Shown here: piece after piece, positions 1-9,100 of the stretch | How positions within the stretch are numbered: position 1 is the stretch's first letter | Layout: every line of letters begins with the position of its first letter | Assembly: GCA_036897485.1 (NCBI GenBank) | Contig: JAYMTF010002027.1 | Coordinates: 1-20,004, forward strand | DNA from: Pelargonium nanum | Lineage: Eukaryota > Streptophyta > Magnoliopsida > Geraniales > Geraniaceae | DNA length: 20,004 nucleotides | Direction of reading: 5' to 3' | Program-made: the position numbers and the translations under genes | Notes under the pieces: model-generated | Seen by the model: only the letters and a program-made list of their open reading frames with translations | What the model was told of the DNA's origin: nothing | Database searches by the model: none

Positions 1-640
1 ACCTCGTAACATCGAACCTTGACTTGGACTTGGACTTGAGAACTTGAGACTTAGAGAAATTTATAACATTTAGGAAATTCATTAACTACGTGGACAAGAC
101 GACAAAGCATCCTAGTGTGTTTGATTTGACCCGAGTCAAACAGGCACATCACATTGTCTTTTCAAGAGCCAAGTAGATGACCCAAACTAGAGCTGCCGAA
201 TTTTGGGTTAGGTCAGATTTCAGATTAAATATACACTTATATGAACACAAATCGATATTTAAAACAATGACCGAACTAGACCCGACCCAAAAGCTAGTCA
301 GTCGGATAAATATAGGATTGAGTGTCAAGTCGAATACGAGTCCAAATCGGCATGTGCAACCCAAAAAATGTGCCAAGTTGTTTGAGATGGTCTAAGGCTT
401 GGTCATTTCATTTGTTGGTATGTATTAAACTATGTTCATAGGTTATTCAATTATGGTTAATTACATATAAAAAGAGGAATGCAAAATCATTCCTAAAACT
501 TTGGTTTACATAATTGATTGGGGATGTTACAGGTAGAGAATGAGAGAAAATGATTTGAAATGATTGTGAATTTGTGATGAGAGTCATATTTAGAAGTTCC
601 TAGATGAGAGGAGGAGCTTGAAAATGAAAATGGAAATGGT
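1..640. other. Intergenic stretch, no gene recognised
   Basis: AT-rich DNA with short open frames on both strands and no protein family I recognise. Near the left edge the hexamer acttgg/cttgga repeats a few times around 18-38. Around 200-345 there are phrases such as gggttaggtc and cgacccaaaag that look like decayed dispersed plant repeats, but I could not define ends, inverted termini or a target duplication. Nothing here supports a gene call. Confidence 0.5.
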
Positions 641-839
641 GGAGTCAAAAATAGTCATGCTTGTAAAAGAATGGCCAGGCGCAGGAGAGGGTGAGTTTAT
701 AGGCGGCGCAGAGACGGTAGGGTCCCATAGTCTGATCTGAAGAATCGAAACGATCGAGGCCACTCAGGTCAGAGACTCACAGAGAGACAGAGGGAGGCCA
801 CCGCGTGTTTCCCTAACCTAACCTAACAACTAAAATGTG

Positions 840-1001
840 TTTACCATCATCATCTCCTCCAGCCATCTCCATTTCTTCTTCGTTTCTCCAATCTCTCCAA
901 TTCCAATTTCTTTTGGGGTCTAAGGTTAGGGTTTGGGTTTGTGCGGAGCCCAGTCTCCACCCAAATCTCTGACCTCATCATCTCCTCCTCCTCGCTCAGC
1001 G
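840..1001 (+). promoter_or_regulatory. Pyrimidine-rich probable 5' leader of the Kazal-like gene
   Basis: The 160 bases before the start codon are rich in CT tracts (catctcctcc, ccatctcc, cgtttctcc), typical of plant 5' untranslated leaders. A weak TATA-like tttatagg lies near 694, but the spacing is long, so I do not assign a transcription start. Confidence 0.35.
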
Positions 1002-1397
1002 ATGTTCACGATCTCCTCCTCCTCCTCGTCCCTCCTCCTCCTCGCTATTGTCTCCCTGTTCTTCCTGCTCTCGCCGCCGGCGCTTGGATCCGACCGCGAT
1101 CACCTCGCTGTAGTCATCAGATCGTCGCAGTCCGGCGCCGGCGCCGGCCATGGCGTGTGCGCGGGAGTGTCCGTTCCACATTCTTGTCCGATCAACTGCT
1201 TCCGCGCCGATCCTGTGTGCGGCGTCGACGGGGTCACCTACTGGTGCGGCTGCCCCGACGCCGCCTGCCACGGCGCGGACGTCGCCAAATTGGGGCCGTG
1301 CGAGGTCGGCAACGGCGGGCCCGGCCAGGCGCTCCTGTTGGTACACATCGTCTGGCTTTTCTTGCTGGCTTTCGCGGTGCTGCTAGGTGTTTTCTGA
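1002..1397 (+). CDS. Kazal-type serine protease inhibitor-like secreted protein
   Basis: A 131-aa single-exon protein. Residues 1-29 form a signal peptide: a Ser run, a long Leu/Ile/Val/Phe core, then PPALG. Residues 53-100 are a Kazal-like module with eight cysteines (53, 62, 66, 73, 82, 84, 89, 100), including the signature CGVDGVTYWCGC at 73-84. Residues 109-131 (start QALLLVHIVW) are a hydrophobic C-terminal tail, either a membrane anchor or a GPI-attachment signal. The Cys order, the VDGVTY core and the tail resemble, from memory, the Arabidopsis Kazal-type family (for example At4g01575). Such proteins are expected in the secretory pathway or apoplast and are proposed to inhibit serine proteases; that role is inferred here. 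The frame is open upstream to 933, but that codon is TTG, so the ATG at 1002 is chosen. The coding region is much richer in GC than its flanks, with long open shadows in other frames. Confidence 0.88.
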   Translation: MFTISSSSSSLLLLAIVSLFFLLSPPALGSDRDHLAVVIRSSQSGAGAGHGVCAGVSVPHSCPINCFRADPVCGVDGVTYWCGCPDAACHGADVAKLGPCEVGNGGPGQALLLVHIVWLFLLAFAVLLGVF

Positions 1398-1820
1398 TTA
1401 TTCATTTTTGAGGTTTTGGTGAAGCATTTGTTTGTCCATTGTTGATTGTGTCTATTCGTTATTCTTTTTTCTTCTATGTAATTGATGTGTATTCGTCCTA
1501 CTTTTTTTGGAGTTAGGGTTGTAATTGAGGCTGTTCTTTGGTTGTTTGTAACATTTTTTCATGTTAATGGGCTTATTTTTTCTTCATTCTTTTTTATCTT
1601 CCTTTTACATAGATCAAATGCTTCAACATCGTAGGAAGTAGAGTTTGGTTTTTGGGATATCTTTGTTAGAATTACAAGAATTAATTAATGTAGGATTAAG
1701 GCGGCGCAATTGAGCAAATTTATGGAAGCTGGAACTTAATTTCTATAAATCGGTTTCCGTAAAGAATTCAAAAAGCTTAAACTACTTGGTCCATCATGAT
1801 TTGTTAACATTACATTATAA
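1398..1820. other. 3' flank of the Kazal-like gene, T-rich, no further gene
   Basis: T-rich sequence typical of a plant 3' untranslated region follows the stop codon to about 1640, then AT-rich intergenic DNA. I see no further coding exon. Confidence 0.5.
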
Positions 1821-2023
1821 TTAATATACGAGGAAAAGGAATCTAAGCCAAGTTTTTTTTGGCTTAGGCTAAGCCAAACCAATGAGTTGATGACACCTCA
1901 TTAAAATTATTCATACCAACCCAAGTGAATTGGTGGGAGCGGAGCGACCCGCCCAGATCTGAAAATATGGCTTAGCCTAAACCAAAAATTAATTGGCTTA
2001 GCCTCCCCTTCCTCTTAATATAC
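1821..2023. mobile_element. Foldback MITE with 9-bp target duplication (Mutator-like)
   Basis: A 185-bp element (1830-2014) flanked by perfect 9-bp direct repeats ttaatatac at 1821-1829 and 2015-2023. Its two ends are inverted copies over about 45 bp: both read GAGGAA, then CTAAGCCAA, a T-rich spacer, then TTTAGGCTAAGCC or TTAGGCTAAGCC inward. The left arm itself holds the palindrome GGCTTAGGCTAAGCC. A 9-bp duplication with long inverted ends is the hallmark of Mutator-superfamily elements. With no coding capacity this is a non-autonomous MULE-MITE or foldback element. The superfamily assignment is inferred from duplication length and terminal structure. Confidence 0.8.
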
Positions 2024-2928
2024 AAAAAAGTATTCCAATCTGAAATCTCACAACCAGTGAAAGAGCCAACATGAAATCATAGGGTAGTAAAAAAAATTGA
2101 TTCATCAATTCATACAAAGTTGGTATTATTATACATTCAAGTATTAGATCTACATGTTCTATCAAGAATAGCCAGAAAATGAGTAGAGGCGATAATGTTT
2201 TTATTTACCAACAAAATTTTGTCATTGAGCAGGAGCGAGAAGGTTTGTTGTATTAAATAATTAGAAGGTGCCCTTCTCATGGGGTTGGCCGGAGGCTGAG
2301 GCATCTTGACTCTGAAGATAGTGATTGCAATTGCTTGAATGAATGTAGACCAGTAGTACATCTGTTTGACATTTGTTTAATGATAAAACAAATCAATAAA
2401 TAGCATATATAGTTGATTAAAAATTTCAGTTTTAAGGTGTTAAGGCCTGCCACAGCCATAAGCCAGTTAGATTCTTGCTTTTCAGCCAAAAGTCGGTGCT
2501 TTGCTTGTTTATTTTATAGGAATGAAACTTGTGTTGTGTTATAATATTAGAAGACATTGCCATATGTTGTTGCTCTATTTGAATTTGTGCAATCAGGACG
2601 GCCACATTTGCACCGACGAGCTGTATATGTATTGTATGTATATACGCGTAAATTCTCGTTAGGTGGCATTGGTAACTACAAAATCAGATATTTCTCACTC
2701 CTTTTTTATTGTATTATTGATGATTGGTCCACTACTCATCATATGATATCTAGGTTTATATTTTAATCTAATAAATTATTTTTATTCTACTATAACAACA
2801 AATGTGGACTAACTTTCACACATCTTGAACTTATTTATTTCGTGTGTAATTTTATCGAAAGAAACACATTACATTATTTGTCGTACCTTTCGGGTGTATG
2901 ACGGTTACTTTTATTTGGAGAATTCAAA
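2024..2928. other. Intergenic, no gene recognised
   Basis: AT-rich DNA. A minus-strand open frame at 2137-2361 has some protein-like composition (MPQPPANPMRRAPS) but matches nothing I know and has no clear splice partners. I leave it uncalled. Confidence 0.4.
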
Positions 2929-3426
2929 CCATGTCCTTGAGGACATGAAGGTCGGCTTTACTTAGTGAAGTCGATGCACGATTGAACTTAATTGGAAAAA
3001 TTAATCCATGTCTTAGAGGCTATGACAACCAACCTTCCTTGGTGAAGTCAATTCATGCATTTGTGGGCATAACGACCAGATTTTCACAGTTAAGTCGATA
3101 CATGTGAACATGATGATTGACCTTTCTTGGTGAAGTAGATTTCTGCCTTTGAGGACACAATGATCAACTTTCCTTAGTGAAATCGATCCATGTCTTTGTG
3201 GGTATATCATTCGAACTTTCTATATGAAGTCAATCCATGTATTCGAGGATGTAGCGGTTGATCTTCTTTAGTGAAGCCGATTCATACTTACGGGGGCATG
3301 GATATTATTAACCTTCCTTCGTTGAATCATTTCATGCCTATGCAGGCACATGGATGTTTACCTTCCTCCATGAAATCGATTCAATCCTTAAAGGACATGA
3401 TGTTCGGCCTTTCTTGGTGAAATTTG
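2929..3426. repeat. Degenerate minisatellite, about 47-bp unit, about 10 copies
   Basis: A recurring block of the form gtgaagtcgattcatg...tttgaggacatgatggtcgacctttcttg. Its gtgaag-like anchor occurs at about 2965, 3042, 3089, 3130, 3178, 3224, 3271, 3321, 3370 and 3417. Spacing is 41-50 bp except for a 77-bp step after the first copy. Copies have diverged by substitutions and small indels. The unit length is not a multiple of three and carries no lasting reading frame, so a coding repeat is unlikely. Several units contain a small palindrome, perfect in the first one (catgtcct-tg-aggacatg at about 2930-2947). Confidence 0.8.
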
Positions 3427-3532
3427 TTAGGCAATGGAATAAAGCCACCAACGACCTATCTTGTAAGAGGACCAAGCCCACTAAAAAAGATACACCAGAA
3501 CCATAACATGTTTATGAACTTAACACATAACT

Positions 3533-3752
3533 ATAAAAGGGAAGCCATCAACAATGGAGAGGTATTAAGTAATAAACTTATACTATTAACTATTTCAAAA
3601 AGATGAGGAAACTAAATTAACTATCGGAGGGGTTTCAATCAGAATAAAAGGGAAGCCATCGACAATGGAGAGGATGATCAAGTAATAAACTTATACTATT
3701 AGCCATTTCAAAAAGATGAGGAAACTAAATTAACCATCGGAGGGGTTTCAAA
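3533..3752. repeat. Tandem duplication of about 111 bp
   Basis: Two adjacent copies starting ataaaaggga at 3533 and 3644 and running to ggggtttcaa at 3629-3638 and 3742-3751. They are near-identical, differing by a few substitutions and about 2 bp of insertion. The high identity marks it as younger than the minisatellite just to its left. No function is evident. Confidence 0.85.
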
Positions 3753-4610
3753 GCTTTCTAGTAGCACAAGCTGGACGCATGCACATCCATGGAGTATCAT
3801 TTGATGAACCCGACGTGAACTTAAAGCTAGGAGACAACAAGCACCTTTTAAGTTTTTCATTGTTATCTGACACCCCAAAGAAGACGTCATCAAGCATCAA
3901 TATCATATGACATGCCCCTACCTATAATATTGTACAACATACAAGTAAAAAGATATATTCATTGATAAGAAAAAGAGAAAGGGTTTATGGTGCTTGGATT
4001 GATGATAAAATAGAATCTTTGCTCTCGACCTCTGTGGCTATTGATGATTGCGACAGAGGCTACTTGCTTTAGTTCTCCACCCTCACCTTAACGACATAAA
4101 AAATGATTGATCAAATTCTATTGAGTATGACTCAAAGTTCAAAAAATGTCTCTGGTTCTCAAATGATTGAACAACCGGGAGAAATGAATGCACCACTAAT
4201 ACACCAAGAGTAATATGCATGACAACGGTATGCAAAGGATAATAGGTGTCGACTCTCCATCATAATATTAACTTGATCTTCCAAAGAATTAGATGTCAAA
4301 GAATCTTTTAGGATATCTAAAACATGATAACACCTCTGACCAATCAAGCTAATAAGACATCATTAGTCATTATAAATATATATAAATAAAGAAAAATATA
4401 TTCAAATGGCTTTCATTCTCTCTACATCCTCTTTAATTTACTTTAATTTGTTATAGAGATTATTACTCTTCATGTGATGGGGATTGGGGACCAGTCTCAC
4501 AAGGTCAATGCATTTTTGTTCAAATTAAATTTTACTAGCATTAGAGCTTTAAGATGCCAACATTAATATATCTTTCTTGAGTGACATGGTTTGAAAATTT
4601 AAAAGTAAGT
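3753..4610. other. Intergenic, possible unidentified coding scrap at 3734-3898
   Basis: Plus-strand frame 3734-3898 is open for about 54 codons ending at TGA and has a protein-like composition (for example GRMHIHGVSFDEPDVNLKLG). It begins inside the 111-bp duplication and is preceded by a stop. I do not recognise the family and see no convincing start or splice sites. The rest of the interval is AT-rich with no gene recognised. Confidence 0.3.
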
Positions 4611-4730
4611 TAAGCACAAAAATGTCAACTCCAATAAAATACAATACAATACTAAGCACAAAAATGTCAACTTTTAAAATACAATAGTATACTAAGTATA
4701 AAATGTCAACTCCAATTAAATACACTATTT
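4611..4730. repeat. Three-copy tandem repeat, about 41 bp
   Basis: Copies begin at 4611, 4653 and 4693 with taagcacaaa, taagcacaaa and taagtataaa. Each continues atgtcaact, then an A-rich segment with tacaata. AT-rich and noncoding. Confidence 0.75.
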
Positions 4731-4762
4731 GTATTATGACTTTTAATATGAAAATAGAAATG

Positions 4763-5056
4763 AGAACTTATTTATTTATTTTTTTTAGTTGAGCTAAACA
4801 ATAGGAGGTAGCTCTCCTTCCACCCCACCCGACGCAATGGGATTTGAATCCACGACCTCCCACATGGAGATGTGTGTCTTAAATTACACTAGGTAGAGCT
4901 ATTTTGGAATATGCATTTTTTTTTGGCACCTTACTGCACCAAAGTGATCTCTTACACCACCACCACCAAGGATGTGTTGAGTGAGAATCGATCCTGAGAC
5001 CTCATCCCACTCACACAGCTAGAATAACCAACTGCGCCACCCTTAGAACTTATTTA
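4763..5056 (-). mobile_element. Two-part (dimeric) tRNA-derived SINE with 12-bp target duplication
   Basis: Read on the minus strand, the 5' unit starts at 5044 with AAGGGTGGCGCAGTTGG. It has a Pol III A-box (5028-5039, TGGCGCAGTTGG) and a B-box (4984-4994, GGATCGATTCT) at tRNA-like spacing, and ends in an A-run at about 4916-4924. A second unit follows with a weaker A-box (4891-4901) and a B-box-like GGATTCAAATCC (4840-4851), ending in an A-rich tail near 4775-4787. The whole is bracketed by the perfect 12-bp direct repeat agaacttattta (4763-4774 and 5045-5056). No duplication separates the two units, which suggests they inserted together as one transcript. The left repeat merges with the A-rich tail, so its exact edge is uncertain. 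Confidence 0.72.
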
Positions 5057-5340
5057 GTTGAAGTAATGTTTTTACATATTTGAGAAAGTTTATCTAAAAT
5101 CCATGAAGTTCATTTCTTTTATTTAAATAGTGTGTTGATTTTTACAAACGAACTTTTGAAATATATATATATCAATTGTCAAATTAGCAAATATATATGC
5201 TTCCGGTTTTTGCTAAAATCTTCAATATTTGAATAGGCATTCAACTTACAAGATAGATGTTAATGAGTAGTAATATTTGTGTCATTGTATAATACTTTAT
5301 ATCATTTTTTTAGCCGAAGAAAACCTACTAAAGAAATTTA
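5057..5340. other. AT-rich intergenic with short (AT)n microsatellite
   Basis: AT-rich sequence with a short at-repeat near 5161-5173. Nothing else is seen. Confidence 0.5.
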
Positions 5341-5346
5341 CGAAAG

Positions 5347-5725
5347 TTTAAGGGTTCGTTTAGTTGCATAAAACAATTTTTATTTTCGTTTTCCAATTCC
5401 GTTTTCTATGGAGAATTCAGATAACATGTTTACTTTAAACATTTTCATTTTTTTTATATTTTTGGGTCTAAATTAGAACGATCGTAATTGTATAATAGAA
5501 TTAGTTTTAATTAGTAAATAAAATGTTTATTCATAATATATAGTTCATGAGACATAAAAAAATGAGTTTTCTACTTTGGAAACTAAAAAAAAATAAATCA
5601 TTTTCAAGTTATTTTGAAAAAAATTAAAAAAAAATGTATTCCAATTTTTCAAATAAAAAATTGTGCAACAAATAAAATTTTTAATTTTCTAAAAAATTGT
5701 TTTATAAAAAAAAACTGAAAAAATA
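5347..5725. mobile_element. Possible decayed AT-rich MITE
   Basis: The left part reads gttcgtttagttgcataaaa and then caatttttattttcg. The right part, on the reverse strand, contains gttgcacaattttttattt and ataaaacaatttttt, giving imperfect inverted similarity. The start gggttcgtttagttg is a type often seen at hAT-like MITE ends in dicots. I could not find a target duplication, and the AT bias makes chance similarity easy. Confidence 0.3.
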
Positions 5726-5980
5726 CTGCTAGAAGATATTCTAAAATTAGGAGGTGGTTAATAGAACATATGCACGTGTAATCACCTAAACTAGAATGAA
5801 TTAAAATCCATAAACTAAACCAAAAGAAGGTGACAGTAGATGAACTAAAAATGTGATTTTTTTGGTTTTAAAAACTTGATAACTTTTACCTGAAAGAAAG
5901 AACAATTGTATTGTGGCGAATCAGATTATTGTGGTTTTATAAAATAAAAGACAGTGTCAAATAACAGCGACAAAAGCCTC

Positions 5981-6126
5981 TTTATAAACATCGGTTCTAT
6001 TCTATACGTCCAAATCCATCTCTGTTCTTCTCAAGCTGTCGTTGATTGAGCACACGCAACAATCTCTCTCTCCACTGCAGATTTTACATCACCAAGATTG
6101 CTTCTTCACGCTCAAGAATCCTTAAA
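5981..6126 (+). promoter_or_regulatory. TATA element and 5' leader of the EEP gene
   Basis: The sequence tttataaac at 5981-5989 is a good plant TATA box. Transcription would then begin near 6010-6020, giving a leader of about 110 bases rich in CT tracts (tctctctctccactgc) up to the ATG at 6127. The assignment rests on motif and spacing only. Confidence 0.5.
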
Positions 6127-9100
6127 ATGGTTTGCGTTCTGCCCTTTTATCCTCGCGTTTTGTTGTAGATTGTTCTCTTTGTTGTTCTTCTTCTTCTCTG
6201 ATTTGTTGCTCAAAATAAGAAGTGGGTTTGATGAAAAATCAAATTTTTAAAACAGGTGGCTGTGGTGGGTTCAAATTCAAGCATTGGAAGGCTCAATTCG
6301 GGTGGAAGCGAGTCTGGTCTTAAAGGGAACATTTTGAGGACCACCACTGGGTTTCTCTCTTCATCGACCATGGCTGAGCCATATATTTCCTGCACCACTT
6401 TCAACATTCTGGCTCCGATCTATAAGCGCCTTGATCAAAAGGTCCCTTTGATTTTTAACCCATTTTTCCTCTGAAAACCAGTGTTTTTATCTTTAGCTCA
6501 TCTGACCTTGTATTTTTTTTTTTTGTTTTGTTTTGTTTTGTGTAATAGAATCAAAGTATTAGAGAAAGTGATTTCAGAGCATTCTGGCTTTCAAGGAATG
6601 AGAGGATATTGGAAAGGCTGCTGTTGGAAAGATCTTCAATAATATGTCTTCAGGTGCTGCTTAGAGTAACTTTTTTGTGTGTGTTTGTCTGTCTATTTTT
6701 GTGTGTTCTTGAATAGAATTCGAGTGATGTGTGTATTCGGTTGTGCTGACTAGGAGCTGGTGTGGTATCCCTTTGTGATTGTTTATAGGAATTCTGGGTT
6801 GGAAATGAAGAGCTTGTGCAGATGTATCAAAATAAACTTGGGGATGCAGGATATTCATGCTTCAAGCTTGCACGAACAAACAACCGAGGAGATGGTATGT
6901 GCCTCCTCTATCGTTTCTCAGGTCCTTTATGTCAATTACCATTTTGTGGATGTGAATTCGAATCGAATCTTCATTAGAAGAATATTGTTTTACCCAATTT
7001 CTCATTGGCTTTCCTATCTTAGTGTGAGTCCTAAATTTGTTTCTGAACAAATCAAATGATAATTTGGAATTGTTTATTTTGTTATATTCTATATCATTTC
7101 ATTGTGACTTCTTATGTTATAAAACTTTAGTGAATTAGCTGCAGCAATAGGTTCATACTTGCAAGATTTTGTTTCTATACTATGAAAATTACTCAGGATT
7201 ATGGGTGGGTAATTGTGTTTTCAGGTTCAAGTACTATAGTGTTACTATGAATTGTATTATCGTGATAATGATGTATCTGAGCTCTTAAGCACTTCATTTT
7301 TCTACATTGGACTGAGACTTTCCATTTATTTATACAGGTTTGCTAACAGCTTTAAGAAAGGACTACTTTAAAGTTCTAAATCACCGTGAGTTGCTCTTTA
7401 ATGATTTTGGAGACCGTGTTGCTCAGCTGTTACATGTTCAGTTAGCTTTCCCTTTTTTGCAAAACCAGAGAGGCAGCATTGATCAACAAGAAATTCTTAT
7501 TGTGAACACCCACTTGTTGTTTCCACATGATTCATCCCTATCTATAGTAAGATTGCATCAGGTATATCGTACTTCCTCTTATTATTGATATTCTTACCAC
7601 TCCTAGTGGACAATCCTTATCTCAAGATTTCATATTCATTTCAATAGGTCTACAAAATGCTGCAGTATTTGGAGTCATATCAGAAGGAAAACAATCTAAA
7701 CGCCATGCCCATCATACTCTGTGGGTGAGTTCCTTGGTTTTGATAAACTATAGATGAAAACCTGTCACATTCTTCTGAAAATGAACAGCCATATTTTGTA
7801 CCTTCCATATTCACATTATGTAATGTCGCAGTGATTGGAATGGAAGCAAGCGTGGTCAAGTTTACAAATTCCTAAGGTCCCAGGGTTTTTTGTCATCATA
7901 TGACACTGCTCATCAATATACTGACAGTGATGCAGATGCTCACAAGGTTGGTATCTTTAAGCTATAGTTTTGAATGATACTAACTCACTTGGTTATTACA
8001 ATGCTACAACGAGTAATTCTTACCAATAATATCTGTTGTGCTGCGTTCTGTATTTTTCTTTGTGCAGTGGGTTAGTCATCGCAACCATAGAGGTAATATT
8101 TGTGGCGTTGATTTCATATGGCTTCGCAATCCTAGTAGCTCAAGGAAACCATTAAAGAAAAGTTGGGGTGAAGCAGTTTTCAGTATAATAAAGGTAACTT
8201 ATTCTCCAACTGTAATGCTAGGCTATTTACCGATGCTACAGGCAATTTATACAAGCCACAAGCTATGTTCTTTGATTGTTTCCTGTAATCCTGTGACAAT
8301 ATTATACCGACTGCAAACTATTCATGCTTTCTGCATTTCCATTGTTAACCTTCAAGTTGATTTAATAAGTCAAGATACTTGACAATTTGGATTTTCTGAA
8401 CCCAATGTAGGAGAGGCAATATAAAGTAATTGTGCTTTATGCACCTCACAAGGACGTCTTCTATTAATTTTTATTTTTTCCAGAAGAAATATTTATGCTA
8501 GGCATGAACAGGATTCTGTTTAAATCTTTTTGCAATTCTCTAGAACAAATTATGTACAGCATACATTATTAGTGTTGTAAAACTTCTGTATTTTACTCCT
8601 ACATAAAGGAGGTCTGACTTTACACACCTCTGTTTAGTGATGGATAACGACTGGTCAATGATTGGTAATGAAGAGGCGAACTCCTAGCCAAATCCTTGAT
8701 GAGGATGCAACTCATTATGTTGATATGCACAAAAAAATTGGGCAATACCATTGCCTAGCACATCTAGGATATAGAATTGTTGATAACTTTGTTGATGGTA
8801 ACCTAATCTGCTGTGAGTCGACGCTTTTCAGTTGTTGATTGGATTTATAATGTGAAAGTTGAGGTCTAATGCTGATGTCTGTCGGTTTCAGTATCAACTC
8901 GAAAAAGCTTCCTTGGATAGAAACGATGCATTTGCATTTCTGAAGGCTGACAACCAGGGTGATTTCATAACTTATTCAGCATTCTGTGAAGCACTTCGCC
9001 AGGTACCTTATGTTTTTCTTCTTGACCCATGCACTCTCTACTCTTTCCTTATTTGTAAAGCTTCAACGGGAAGAAGACTGACTTTTTTTAATTTTACAGG

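Noticed and set aside
149..395. Small genes on both strands near the left edge
   Set aside because: Overlapping opposite frames with no signal, domain, start context or splice support. They look like chance frames in repeat-like sequence.
933..1001. N-terminal extension of the Kazal-like protein to 933
   Set aside because: The codon at 933 is TTG, not ATG. The ATG at 1002 is followed by a textbook signal peptide.
996..1411. Long open frames overlapping the Kazal-like gene in other frames and antisense
   Set aside because: They are by-products of the high GC content: low-complexity, Arg/Ser/Ala/Glu-rich, with no family features.
2929..3426. CRISPR-like array
   Set aside because: The repeats are contiguous, degenerate and in a plant genome, with no distinct spacers. 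This is a minisatellite.
4840..5044. A functional tRNA gene at the tRNA-like sequences
   Set aside because: The A- and B-boxes are present, but acceptor and anticodon stems do not pair and A-rich tails follow, so these are SINE heads.
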